Assembly: GCA_045616505.1 (NCBI GenBank)
Contig: JAZLGV010000122.1
Span: forward strand, 1-35,318
Origin: JAKSUT01 sp045616505
GTDB taxonomy: Bacteria > Cyanobacteriota > Vampirovibrionia > Gastranaerophilales > Gastranaerophilaceae
Direction: 5' to 3'
Length of the DNA stretch: 35,318 bases
Positions 15,962 to 23,466 of the stretch are shown here, in pieces (within the stretch, counting starts at the first letter, position 1; the number at the start of each line of letters is the position of its first letter). The notes under the pieces are model-generated. The model ran no database searches and was not told the DNA's origin. It saw only the letters and a program-made list of their open reading frames with translations. Both the position numbers and the translations under genes were made by a program.

Positions 15962-16396
15962 ATGTCTGAAATAAATAAAAAACAAAAACAATTTATAAAC
16001 GAATACATAAAAACCCTAGATGGCGAATTATCAGCGAAAAACGCCGGATACAAATCTAAAGATTTAAAAACCTGCACAGAAAAATTACTTTCAAATATTT
16101 CAATTGTAAAGGCTATAGAAAAACAATTAAGAAAACGTAGTGCAAGATTACAAATTGACAAAGCATATATTATACAAAAACTATTAGAAATAGCAGAATT
16201 TTCACTTGAAGAAGAGGAAATTTACGACAAAAACGGAGAATACACAGGAAGAAAAAAATTTAGAGATGCTTCAAACGGATTAAAAGCTCTTGAATACTTA
16301 TCTAAATACCTCAACCTAAATTCTAACAACTTGAACAACGCCTCTTCCGAGCCAAAAATTATTACAATTAAAAATTTAGACGATGAAAAAATATAA
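15962..16396 (+). CDS. Terminase small subunit (Terminase_2-like)
   Basis: A 144-residue protein with the classical small-terminase N-terminal helix-turn-helix: KQKQFINEYIKTLDGELSAK, NAGYKSKD, then LLSNISIVKAIEKQLRKR. A helical oligomerisation segment follows, with IDKAYIIQKLLEIAEFSLEEEE and FRDASNGLKALEYLSKYLNL. Family knowledge: it recognises the packaging site and feeds DNA to the large subunit and portal. The start ATG 15962 has only a weak ribosome site. Unlike P22, it is not next to the large subunit; the 121-residue gene, the RipA-like gene, GNAT and portal lie between. Confidence 0.85.
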   Translation: MSEINKKQKQFINEYIKTLDGELSAKNAGYKSKDLKTCTEKLLSNISIVKAIEKQLRKRSARLQIDKAYIIQKLLEIAEFSLEEEEIYDKNGEYTGRKKFRDASNGLKALEYLSKYLNLNSNNLNNASSEPKIITIKNLDDEKI

Positions 16397-16405
16397 GGAG
16401 AAACT

Positions 16406-16771
16406 ATGAAACAAAACGAACCTGTTTCTAAAGAAGAATTATTAATTAGCAACTTATCAGTTGATGAATTAATAAAGAAAAAAATGGAAGAAGAAATAAA
16501 AAACGAAATGATAAATTCACAAAAGGAATTAAAAAACACGCAAATAACAAATATCGCAGATGTTCCAAAAGAATTTATATTTTCAAAACTATCTGTTTAT
16601 AAAGTTTTTAACAGAATAACAAAACAAGTCTCTTATATAAACGGATTACAAGCTGACTCATTATTAGGATTACAAAACAATTTAAGATTAAAAATTCAAA
16701 ATGGTGAAGCTGATGCTTTTTCTACTGAAAATTCTTATGTTAAATTTGAAAAAACAAATTTAAAAAAATAA
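16406..16771 (+). CDS. Hypothetical phage-cassette protein
   Basis: I do not recognise this 121-residue protein. Residues 1-45 are charged and likely coiled (SVDELIKKKMEEEIKNEM). The C-terminal half carries FIFSKLSVYKVFNRITKQVS then YINGLQADSLLGLQ and a final VKFEK. This compact second half looks like a small beta-rich domain. It starts 9 bases after the small terminase with an AAGGAG ribosome site, so it is translated with that gene and is likely a head or packaging accessory. The operon then meets a convergent gene. Confidence 0.65.
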   Translation: MKQNEPVSKEELLISNLSVDELIKKKMEEEIKNEMINSQKELKNTQITNIADVPKEFIFSKLSVYKVFNRITKQVSYINGLQADSLLGLQNNLRLKIQNGEADAFSTENSYVKFEKTNLKK

Positions 16772-16782
16772 GGCAAAATAAA

Positions 16783-16801
16783 AGAGGCTCTTCGAGCCTC
16801 T
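16783..16801 (-). terminator. Terminator of the RipA-like gene
   Basis: A perfect 8-bp stem AGAGGCTC/GAGCCTCT with a 3-base loop is followed on the minus strand by TTTATTTTG. The plus strand lacks a U-tract, so it mainly serves the minus-strand gene. Confidence 0.75.
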
Positions 16802-16827
16802 AAATTCAATCTTTACTTTAGCCTTAT

Positions 16828-17283
16828 TTAATTTAAGACTAAAATCAATAAATCATTAATAAATAATACAAAAAATAATACAAACACTAAAATTGCCAAA
16901 CCTTTTTGAATATCTGAAAAGATAAATTCTTTTTTATTTTTTCTGCGGTCGTTAATTGCAGTTATTTCCATTTTATAAGGATGAACAGGAAGTTGTTCTT
17001 CCAATTTTTCAATAACTTCACTGAATTTGATTTTTATCAAATAGTTATAAGAATCAACGTTAATCCACCACATAATGCAAACTAACATTCCAACTAATGC
17101 AAATACCATTGTTGAAGTTATACCAAATGCGAAAGAATATTCTCTTGTTAAAAACATTGTAATAACTAACGCAAAAATAAACACTAAATAAAATTTATTA
17201 GTCAAAAAGCTTCTATCAATAAACTTTTCTTTCTGTCCAATGTAGTCTTTGTATTGTTCTAATATAGTTTCTTGTGTATCCAT
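16828..17283 (-). CDS. RipA-like small octameric membrane protein, antisense within the phage cassette
   Basis: A 151-residue membrane protein and the only minus-strand gene in the cassette. It opens with ILEQYKDYIGQKEKFIDRSF and a membrane helix from about residue 31. A second helix at about 56-75 contains MWWIN, then LEEQLPVHPYKMEI near residue 98, and a third helix at about 130-150. The LEQYK-x-Y...DR start, paired central helices and L-P-x-x-P-Y segment recall RipA-family octameric membrane proteins, whose roles are poorly defined. It has its own terminator and an AAAGG ribosome site, the hallmarks of a phage moron gene. Superinfection exclusion or host membrane modification are guesses. 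Confidence 0.6.
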   Translation of the reverse strand: MDTQETILEQYKDYIGQKEKFIDRSFLTNKFYLVFIFALVITMFLTREYSFAFGITSTMVFALVGMLVCIMWWINVDSYNYLIKIKFSEVIEKLEEQLPVHPYKMEITAINDRRKNKKEFIFSDIQKGLAILVFVLFFVLFINDLLILVLN

Positions 17284-17331
17284 ACGTAAAAAACCTTTCG
17301 TTGCAATTAATATTACAGGCTATTATTTAAA

Positions 17332-17868
17332 ATGTCAAGCAGTAAGTACAAATTTGTAAAGTTAAAATTAAACAGAAAAAAGAAAATTTATAAAAACATA
17401 TCATTTCTTCCCAAAATCATTTCTTGCATAAAACCTTACACCAAATTTTTATGCGATGATTTTGCACCAAAAAGCGATATTGTTGAACTTGTTTTATCTC
17501 AAATAGAAAAAAGCAGCGGCTATTTTTGGGTAATCTTAAGCGAAAAAGAAGATTTTTTAGGGATTGTATATTTAGAAAATTTTGTTGGAAACAAAAAACA
17601 AATATTTTCTGCAGAAATTACAACTTGCTTTGAAAAAAGATTTTGGGGAAAAGAAACAAAAAAATGTGGCAAAAAATTTATAAAATATTGTTTTAACAAA
17701 CTCAATATCAAAAAATTAAAAGCCATCGTTTACAAAGAAAATTTCAGAGTAAAAACTCTGATAAAAATATTAGGTTTTCAAAGAGAAGCTTTTTTAAGAG
17801 CAGAAACAAAATGTAATGAGAAATTACAAGACATAGAAATTTATTCAATTTTTAATGAAAGGACTTAA
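17332..17868 (+). CDS. GNAT family N-acetyltransferase in the phage cassette
   Basis: A 178-residue protein with a GNAT fold. The C-terminal half has FSAEITTCFEKRFWGKETKK, the acetyl-CoA loop region, then a helix FIKYCFNKLNIKKLKAIVYKEN and FRVKTLIKILGFQREAFLRA, which matches the usual N-x-x-S-x-x-x-x-x-K-x-G-F pattern with substitutions. The N-terminus is basic. The target is unknown; in phages such enzymes may acetylate host or virion proteins. The ATG at 17332 lacks a ribosome site. The portal gene starts 3 bases after its stop, with an AAAGGA site within its last codons, so it is translationally linked to packaging genes. Confidence 0.75.
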   Translation: MSSSKYKFVKLKLNRKKKIYKNISFLPKIISCIKPYTKFLCDDFAPKSDIVELVLSQIEKSSGYFWVILSEKEDFLGIVYLENFVGNKKQIFSAEITTCFEKRFWGKETKKCGKKFIKYCFNKLNIKKLKAIVYKENFRVKTLIKILGFQREAFLRAETKCNEKLQDIEIYSIFNERT

Positions 17869-17871
17869 ACA

Positions 17872-19533
17872 ATGAAATTTGAAAAAACAGAAGAAGACTT
17901 AACTATCAAACTTTCAACCGAAGAAGAATTAAAATTAATAAATAAAATTACTAACAAGTTTGATAAATTAGATAACGAGAGATTGGAACAATTAAATGAT
18001 ATAAAACTTATTAGAGAAAACATATATCTAAATTCAACATCAAATATAAAAGGATGGAACTCTAAAATTGAACTTCCAGATATTTATGAACTTGCTCAAA
18101 CATTAAAATCACATATTAGTGACAATCTATATTCTCATCCAGATGCAATGTTTGATGTATCTGGAACAACTCCACAAGCACAAGCATTTGCAAACAGACA
18201 AAAAGCAATGCTAACAAATGTATTTGAGCAAATGAAACTTGAAAACGAACTTGAACACGTAATTGACGGACTTGTAGAAACAGGAGAATGTACATTATTT
18301 ATCGGTTGGGAAACAAAAATAAAACAAACAAGAAGAGCGCAAAGCATTGAAGAACAACTTGTAGCACCAACCGAAGATGGTTTTATTGTAGAAAACAAAG
18401 TTATCTACGATAATCCCAAAATCAAATATATAAAACCTGAAGATTTTGTTTTTGAAAAAGATAACTATGACGATTTTGACAATTGTCCAAAAATTTATAG
18501 AACATACATTGATTTACAAGAATTAAAAGACAACAAAGCAAATGCTTATTTAACTTCTGAAAAAATCATATCATTAAACAATGTAATATCTGACAAAAAC
18601 AAAAAACAAAATGATAAAGCTACAAACAATAAAAAACTTGAAATTTTAGAATACTGGGGAGATATAAAACTTTCTGACGGACAAGTTTTAAAAAATTGGC
18701 TTATCACAGTCGCAGGAAGAAAAGAAATTATACGTTTTGAACCAAACCCATTCATCATAAATCCGTTTATATATGCTAATTTAATCGAAAACGCATCAAC
18801 TGGAAGAGGGATTTCCCCTCTTAGAGTAGCCTTAGTGCTAAACAACATTGCATCTACTATTTTAAACAAACAAATAGATGCACTTGCACTAATGATGAAC
18901 CCACCATACCTTGCACCAAAAGGTTGCTTTAAAGGAGAACAAATTGTAAAACCTGGAAAAATTATCGAGTACGATGCAGCCTTAATGCCACAAGCACCAA
19001 TTGCGTTGAATTTTGACAAAGCAATGCAAGGTTGGGATTTTCTAACTTACTTTAAATCAACAATCGAAAGTGCGACAGGAATATTTAATAATATGGCAGG
19101 CAAACTTCAATCAGAAGCAAGAACTGCAACAGAATTAAATTATTCGGTTTCAGGTCAAGCTGCAAGATTAAATATGTATATTGATGCTATAAACAGAAAA
19201 ATTATAATTCCAATGGTAGAAAAAACAGCAGAATTAATTGCAAATTTCAAAATTGGAAAAGAAATAATTAGTGTAAAAGATAGAGGAAGAATTTTATTTA
19301 TCGAAGTAGATGAAAACATAAGAAACGCAAATTATATCTACCGTTACGGAGATAGAAAAGCTTCTTTAGAAAGAAAAACACGATTAAACGAATTATTTGC
19401 TGTTGTAAAATCTTTTGCAGATGTACCGGCAATAACTTCTCAAATAAATTGGTTAGAATGTTTTAAATTTGCACTAGAACAATATGGAATAGAAAACGCA
19501 AACAATTTTTTAATAGGAAATGATTTAAATTAA
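17872..19533 (+). CDS. Portal protein
   Basis: A 553-residue portal, the dodecameric ring through which DNA enters the capsid. Recognisable parts: IELPDIYELAQTLKSHISDN, a stem/wing region with KIKYIKPEDFVFEKD, the ENASTGRGISPLRVALVLNN segment typical of short-tailed phage portals, and a helical barrel-like C-terminal half (EARTATELNYSVSGQAARLN). Length is closer to T7 portals than to P22 gp1. Translation is tightly coupled on both sides: 3 bases after GNAT, and its stop overlaps the terminase ATG by one base. Confidence 0.9.
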   Translation: MKFEKTEEDLTIKLSTEEELKLINKITNKFDKLDNERLEQLNDIKLIRENIYLNSTSNIKGWNSKIELPDIYELAQTLKSHISDNLYSHPDAMFDVSGTTPQAQAFANRQKAMLTNVFEQMKLENELEHVIDGLVETGECTLFIGWETKIKQTRRAQSIEEQLVAPTEDGFIVENKVIYDNPKIKYIKPEDFVFEKDNYDDFDNCPKIYRTYIDLQELKDNKANAYLTSEKIISLNNVISDKNKKQNDKATNNKKLEILEYWGDIKLSDGQVLKNWLITVAGRKEIIRFEPNPFIINPFIYANLIENASTGRGISPLRVALVLNNIASTILNKQIDALALMMNPPYLAPKGCFKGEQIVKPGKIIEYDAALMPQAPIALNFDKAMQGWDFLTYFKSTIESATGIFNNMAGKLQSEARTATELNYSVSGQAARLNMYIDAINRKIIIPMVEKTAELIANFKIGKEIISVKDRGRILFIEVDENIRNANYIYRYGDRKASLERKTRLNELFAVVKSFADVPAITSQINWLECFKFALEQYGIENANNFLIGNDLN

Positions 19534-20828
19534 TGTCATATAATTTACTGAAATCACAAAAAGAATTTTTGGAAATTCCTCACCAAAACCAACTTGATGT
19601 CGCTGTATATCAAGGAGGTTTTGGTTCAGGAAAAACATTTTCAGGTTCTTTACTCGGAATTCTTTTGTGTCTTAAATTCGCTGGCATTCGAGGACTTGTA
19701 GGCGCACAGACTTACACTCTTGTCAGAGATACAACTTTACAAAGTTATTTCGAACATTTTGAACATTTTAACTTAAAGGAAGGTGAAGATTATTTTTGGA
19801 TTTCAAGTTTACAAAAACTTGTTTTTAAAAACGGCTCTGAAATTTTATTCAGAACTTTTGAAGAACCAAATAAACTTAAATCATTAAATCTAGGCTTTGT
19901 TGAAATCGAAGAAATGTCTGACGTCCCTTATTCTACATTTAAAATGTTACTTGGAAGAATGAGGCAGACCATTAACCCCAAATGGAAAAACTTTAGATAC
20001 AGAATATTTGGACATACAAACCCAGAAGAAAGAAAAGGTTGGGTTTATAAAACATTTATTGAAAACAACAAAAAAGAAAATTACCGTTTTATCTCCGCTC
20101 CCACAACACAAAACATATATCTTCCAAAAGATTTTTGCGAAGAAATGAAAAAACTATACGATGATGAATATTATAGAATTTTTGTTCTTGCACAAAACGG
20201 AGAATATGACAAAGGATTAGTTGTAAAAGATTTTTGTAATGAAAACATAAAAGAAATAAAATACCAACCAGATATGGATTTACATATAACCTGCGACTTT
20301 AACGTAGATCCGATGGCTTGGATTTTAGCACACAAAACAGATGATAAAGTTTTCTTTTTTGATGAAATAGTTTTAGAAAACACAACAACTGCAAAAACTT
20401 GCGATGAATTTTTCTCTCGATATCCAAATCACAAAGGTAAAATCATTATTAATGGAGATGCATCGGGAGATAACAGAAGTTGTGTTAGCGAATACACAAA
20501 TTACGTAATTATAAAAAAGAAACTACAATCTTTTGGTTTTGAAGATGTAGAAATAAAAATCAAACCATTTAACCCACCAATAAAAAATAGAATTGTTGCA
20601 TTTAATTCAATGATACATTCTGCAAACGGAGAAAGACGATTATTTATTGACAAAAAATGCGAAAAACTTTTATACAATATCGACAATTTAAAATATCAAG
20701 AAGGTTCTTCTAAAATCGATTTACCGTCATACACACAAATTAAAAGTTCTAAAGAGCTAAAATTTTTAATGCACCCATTTGATGCAGCATCATATTTGGT
20801 TGAATTTTATTGGCCAATTTCTTTATAA
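19533..20828 (+). CDS. Terminase large subunit
   Basis: A 431-residue packaging motor with ATPase and nuclease domains. Walker A is GGFGSGKT at residues 28-35, Walker B FVEIEEM near residue 126, and the coupling motif lies near FGHTNPEE. The RNase H-like nuclease domain starts at about residue 250 with ITCDFNVDPMAW, then IINGDASGDNR, and ends with MHPFDAASYLVEF, giving the three acidic metal ligands. All catalytic residues seen are intact, so the motor looks functional. The start ATG overlaps the portal stop. It lies at the end of the cassette, opposite to most phage head operons. Confidence 0.95.
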   Translation: MSYNLLKSQKEFLEIPHQNQLDVAVYQGGFGSGKTFSGSLLGILLCLKFAGIRGLVGAQTYTLVRDTTLQSYFEHFEHFNLKEGEDYFWISSLQKLVFKNGSEILFRTFEEPNKLKSLNLGFVEIEEMSDVPYSTFKMLLGRMRQTINPKWKNFRYRIFGHTNPEERKGWVYKTFIENNKKENYRFISAPTTQNIYLPKDFCEEMKKLYDDEYYRIFVLAQNGEYDKGLVVKDFCNENIKEIKYQPDMDLHITCDFNVDPMAWILAHKTDDKVFFFDEIVLENTTTAKTCDEFFSRYPNHKGKIIINGDASGDNRSCVSEYTNYVIIKKKLQSFGFEDVEIKIKPFNPPIKNRIVAFNSMIHSANGERRLFIDKKCEKLLYNIDNLKYQEGSSKIDLPSYTQIKSSKELKFLMHPFDAASYLVEFYWPISL

Positions 20829-20844
20829 ATAACGAGGAGAATTA

Positions 20845-21075
20845 ATGAATATATTTATACAATATGCACCTGTTTTAGTGATAGTAATGATGTTTTTAAT
20901 ACAACAACGAGTTATTGTTACTCCTGAACAATTAGAAAAAAAACATCGTGAGATTTTATCTGATGCAGAAGAAAAATTTGCAACTCTTTCAAGTGTAAAA
21001 GATTTAAAAGAACAATTTAGCGATATGAAAGAAAAAATTGATAAAATTTATGAATGTATAATTTCTGTAAAATAA
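20845..21075 (+). CDS. Small single-pass membrane protein with coiled coil
   Basis: A 76-residue protein: one N-terminal membrane helix (about residues 4-22, IQYAPVLVIVMMFLIQ), then VIVTPEQLEKKHREILSDAEE and a charged coiled coil to the end. Such proteins occur next to terminase genes in short-tailed phages and are sometimes annotated as holin-like or spanin-like, but I know no proven function. It starts 16 bases after the large terminase with a GAGGAG ribosome site, is the last gene of the cassette, and is followed by a strong terminator. It could supply the membrane part missing from the LLH-like protein at 14045. Confidence 0.6.
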   Translation: MNIFIQYAPVLVIVMMFLIQQRVIVTPEQLEKKHREILSDAEEKFATLSSVKDLKEQFSDMKEKIDKIYECIISVK

Positions 21076-21094
21076 TAAAAATCCCCCAATAAAC

Positions 21095-21132
21095 AAAAAG
21101 GGCGACTTGAAAATTTCAAGTCGCCCTTTTTT
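21095..21132. terminator. Bidirectional terminator between the phage cassette and rpsP
   Basis: A stem of about 17 bp centred at 21113 has GGGCGACTTGAA/TTCAAGTCGCCC as its core and A/T tracts on both sides. It insulates the plus-strand cassette from minus-strand rpsP. Confidence 0.92.
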
Positions 21133-21150
21133 ATGCTTTTAAAAAAACTT

Positions 21151-21540
21151 CTATGCTTCTGGAGCTGTTTCTTCTGCTGAAGCTTCTTCAGCAGGTGCTT
21201 CTGCAGCTGCAGCTTCCTCAGCTGCTTTTGCTTCAGCTTCTGCTTGTGCTTTTGCTTGAGCTTTTTTAGAAAGTTTCTTTTCTTCTTTTTTCTTATAATC
21301 TAAAGAACCATCTTCTTTACAGTTATTAATTAGATATTTTACTGTGTCAGTTGGTTGAGCACCTTTTGATACCCATTCAAGAGCAGCAGCTTTATCAAAT
21401 TTCATAACTTTAGTTTTTGGATTATAGTAACCAAGTTCTTGGATAGGTTTACCTTCTCTTTTTGTTGTTGAATTGATTACGATAATTCTGTATGCAGGAG
21501 ATTTTTTAGCTCCTAATCTTTTTAATCTGATTTTTAACAT
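21151..21540 (-). CDS. rpsP: 30S ribosomal protein S16 with Ala/Glu-rich C-terminal extension
   Basis: A 129-residue protein. Residues 1 to about 80 are standard S16 (MLKIRLKRLGAKKSPAYRII, then ELGYYNPKTK and WVSKGAQPTDTVKYL), which binds 16S rRNA and helps 30S assembly. From about residue 85 the chain continues as a low-complexity Lys then Ala/Glu-rich tail (KAQAKAQAEAEAKAAEE and onward to APEA). Tails of this sort occur in some lineages. The start at 21540 has AAGGA upstream; the open frame extends further upstream but that part is leader RNA with hairpins. It stands alone rather than with rimM and trmD. Confidence 0.95.
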   Translation of the reverse strand: MLKIRLKRLGAKKSPAYRIIVINSTTKREGKPIQELGYYNPKTKVMKFDKAAALEWVSKGAQPTDTVKYLINNCKEDGSLDYKKKEEKKLSKKAQAKAQAEAEAKAAEEAAAAEAPAEEASAEETAPEA

Positions 21541-21572
21541 TTCTAATTTTCCTTCTTTATTTTTTCTACAAT

Positions 21573-21625
21573 TTAAGACTCGCCGCTTAGTCTTAACGTA
21601 CTTGAAAGGGCATAAGAGGATACCC
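21573..21625 (-). promoter_or_regulatory. Two-hairpin leader of rpsP
   Basis: On the minus strand, the first hairpin (21608-21613 with 21620-21625, one G-U pair) begins right at the predicted transcript start. The second is TTAAGACT/AGTCTTAA (21573-21580 with 21589-21596). The ribosome site follows. This arrangement would suit autoregulation by S16, but I do not recognise a described leader family. Confidence 0.5.
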
Positions 21626-21628
21626 TCA

Positions 21629-21637
21629 ACTATATCA
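21629..21637 (-). promoter_or_regulatory. Extended -10 promoter of rpsP
   Basis: On the minus strand it reads TGATATAGT, a near-consensus extended -10, about 90 bases before the rpsP start. Confidence 0.5.
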
Positions 21638-21666
21638 AACCACAATAGACTTTAATAATCAAGTAT

Positions 21667-22956
21667 TTAAAATCTTTTGTAAATTTCATCAATATTTTTT
21701 AAATAATCTGACAAATTAAAACATTCATCTATTTCTTCATTCAACAATAAATTTGTGACATCACTATCTTTTTTTAAATTTTCAATAAAACTTCCGTTAT
21801 TATCAAAAGCAGAAATAGCATTTTTTTGAACTATACGATATGCATCTTCTCGTTTAATGCCTTTTTCAACAAGTTTCAACATTACTTTTTGAGAATAAAT
21901 TATTCCACCATATAATTTTGTATTTTTTTCCATATTGATTTTATTTACAACAAGATTATCAACAACAGTTTTAAATCTATTCAGCATATAATCAATCAAA
22001 ATAGTGCTATCAGGAAAAATAATTCTTTCGGCAGAACTATGAGAAATATCTCTTTCATGCCACAAACAAATATTTTCCATTGCTGCTTGTGCATTTGATT
22101 TTACTATTCTTGATAAGCCACACAAATTTTCACAAGAAATCGGATTTTTCTTATGAGGCATAGCAGAAGAACCTTTTTGTTTTTTTGCAAAACCTTCTTC
22201 CACTTCTAAAACTTCTGTTCTTTGTAAATGTCTTATTTCAGTTGCATATTGTTCAACAACAGCCGCAATCATTGCCAATGACTGCAAAAAGAAAGCATGC
22301 AAATCACGAGCGATAATTTGAGTTGAAATTTTTGCAGGACGTAAATTTAGATTCTCACAAGTAATTCTTTCAACTTCAGGAGAAATATTTGAATAAGTAC
22401 CGACAGGACCTGAAATTTGACCTACTCTAATTTCTTCTAAAGCATATTCAAAATGTTTTTTTACTCTTTCAAATGCATCTATCCAAGAAAGAAGTTTTAC
22501 TTTAAAAGTCATAACCTCTGCATGCACACCATGTGAACGTCCAATACAAACTGTATCTGAATGTTTTTCAGCCAAACTTTTTATTGACGCTATTAAATTT
22601 GACAAATCTTCGTTGATTATTTTTCCAGCACTTTGAATTTGCAAAGCTAATGCCGTATCAATAACATCGGAACTTGTTAAACCAACATGCATATATTTTG
22701 CTAAGTCTTCACCTAAACTTTCATTTACATTGGTCAAAAATGCAATCACATCATGGTTTACTTCTTTTTCAATTTCATCAATTCTTTCTACCGAAAAAGA
22801 AGCTTTTTTTTCAATTTGTTCTAAATCTTCTTTAGAAATTTTACCAAGTTTTGCGTATGCTCTACAAACCGCAAGTTCAACTTTTAAGTACGTATTGAAT
22901 TTGTTTTCCAAATTCCAAATATCGTCCATTTCTTTTCTTGTATATCTTTCTATCAT
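21667..22956 (-). CDS. purB: Adenylosuccinate lyase
   Basis: A 429-residue enzyme of the fumarase/aspartase superfamily that releases fumarate from SAICAR and from adenylosuccinate in purine synthesis. Motifs: IERYTRKEMDDIW at the N-terminus, LTSSDVIDTA, the catalytic-histidine segment GRSHGVHAEV, and the flexible signature loop SSAMPHKKNP containing the catalytic serine. I start at 22956, where GAGGG lies 4 bases upstream; an upstream in-frame Met at 23019 precedes the probable promoter and is less likely. Length fits the family. Confidence 0.95.
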   Translation of the reverse strand: MIERYTRKEMDDIWNLENKFNTYLKVELAVCRAYAKLGKISKEDLEQIEKKASFSVERIDEIEKEVNHDVIAFLTNVNESLGEDLAKYMHVGLTSSDVIDTALALQIQSAGKIINEDLSNLIASIKSLAEKHSDTVCIGRSHGVHAEVMTFKVKLLSWIDAFERVKKHFEYALEEIRVGQISGPVGTYSNISPEVERITCENLNLRPAKISTQIIARDLHAFFLQSLAMIAAVVEQYATEIRHLQRTEVLEVEEGFAKKQKGSSAMPHKKNPISCENLCGLSRIVKSNAQAAMENICLWHERDISHSSAERIIFPDSTILIDYMLNRFKTVVDNLVVNKINMEKNTKLYGGIIYSQKVMLKLVEKGIKREDAYRIVQKNAISAFDNNGSFIENLKKDSDVTNLLLNEEIDECFNLSDYLKNIDEIYKRF

Positions 22957-22987
22957 AGAACCCTCTTGTATTAAAAAATCTTTATAA

Positions 22988-22996
22988 ATTTTATCA
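22988..22996 (-). promoter_or_regulatory. Extended -10 promoter of purB
   Basis: On the minus strand it reads TGATAAAAT, about 30 bases before the purB start. It lies within the longer open frame, which supports the downstream start codon. Confidence 0.45.
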
Positions 22997-23062
22997 TAAA
23001 AAGGCAATTTTTTTATCAAAAAATACTTTATAAATATACGAGAGATGAATTAGGAGATACAA

Positions 23063-23452
23063 ATGTTAGATTTTTCAATCAATAATGTTGATTCTTACAA
23101 ATGTCAAGAATTGAAAACTGCACTTTTGACTGCTAGTTCAGAAGAAGAAAAAGCAAAAATACAAGATGAAATCGAAAAATACCAAACAAGTGTTTTTGAC
23201 GATATGAACGAAAGAAAAGAAAGAGCATTCGAAAAATACGTTGAAGCTCAAGCTAATTACGAAGACAAAAAAAGCATTTTTGAAACATATTGTTCAAACA
23301 TAAAATCACAAGGTGGAACAGTTCAAAATTTATCAGATGAAGAAATTGATTGCAACGTAGCAAAATCTCATTTAGCAACAACTACTTCTTGGTACAACAC
23401 AATAAAAAATTCAACAAACATGATGGCATCAATTTTTGATTTTGCAAACTAA
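23063..23452 (+). CDS. Hypothetical small helical protein (first of a tandem pair)
   Basis: I do not recognise this 129-residue protein. It is almost entirely helical and charged: SSEEEKAKIQDEIEKYQTSV, then MNERKERAFEKYVEAQANYE, a Gly-containing turn (SQGGTVQNL), and a C-terminal helix with SWYNTIKNSTNMMASIF. There is no signal peptide or membrane segment. The TAGGAG ribosome site is good. The next gene has the same size and layout, so the two look like distant paralogues forming one operon, 14 bases apart. The C-terminal W and small size recall secreted helical-bundle proteins, but no motif proves it. Confidence 0.7.
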   Translation: MLDFSINNVDSYKCQELKTALLTASSEEEKAKIQDEIEKYQTSVFDDMNERKERAFEKYVEAQANYEDKKSIFETYCSNIKSQGGTVQNLSDEEIDCNVAKSHLATTTSWYNTIKNSTNMMASIFDFAN

Positions 23453-23466
23453 TTTGAGGATAAAAA

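Larger units (their letters stand above)
10316..21075 (+). mobile_element. Integrase-less short-tailed phage (P22-like) structural cassette; possible gene transfer agent or domesticated prophage
   Basis: The cassette runs from the Cys-rich gene to the small membrane protein and lies between comM and rpsP. It encodes endolysin, gp10-like, coat, holin-like, scaffold-like, gp4-like, small terminase, portal and large terminase. All are on the plus strand except the RipA-like gene. I find no integrase, excisionase, repressor, replication protein, tailspike, tail needle or clear ejection proteins, and no direct repeats at the edges. All frames are intact and base composition matches the flanks, which argues for maintained function rather than decay. 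Alternatives are a remnant prophage, or a split locus with further genes elsewhere. Confidence 0.8.

Noticed and set aside
10316..21075. Attachment-site direct repeats or an integrase at the cassette edges
   Set aside because: Comparing 10157-10315 with 21076-21150 shows only shared T/A-rich runs, and no recombinase-like protein is encoded.
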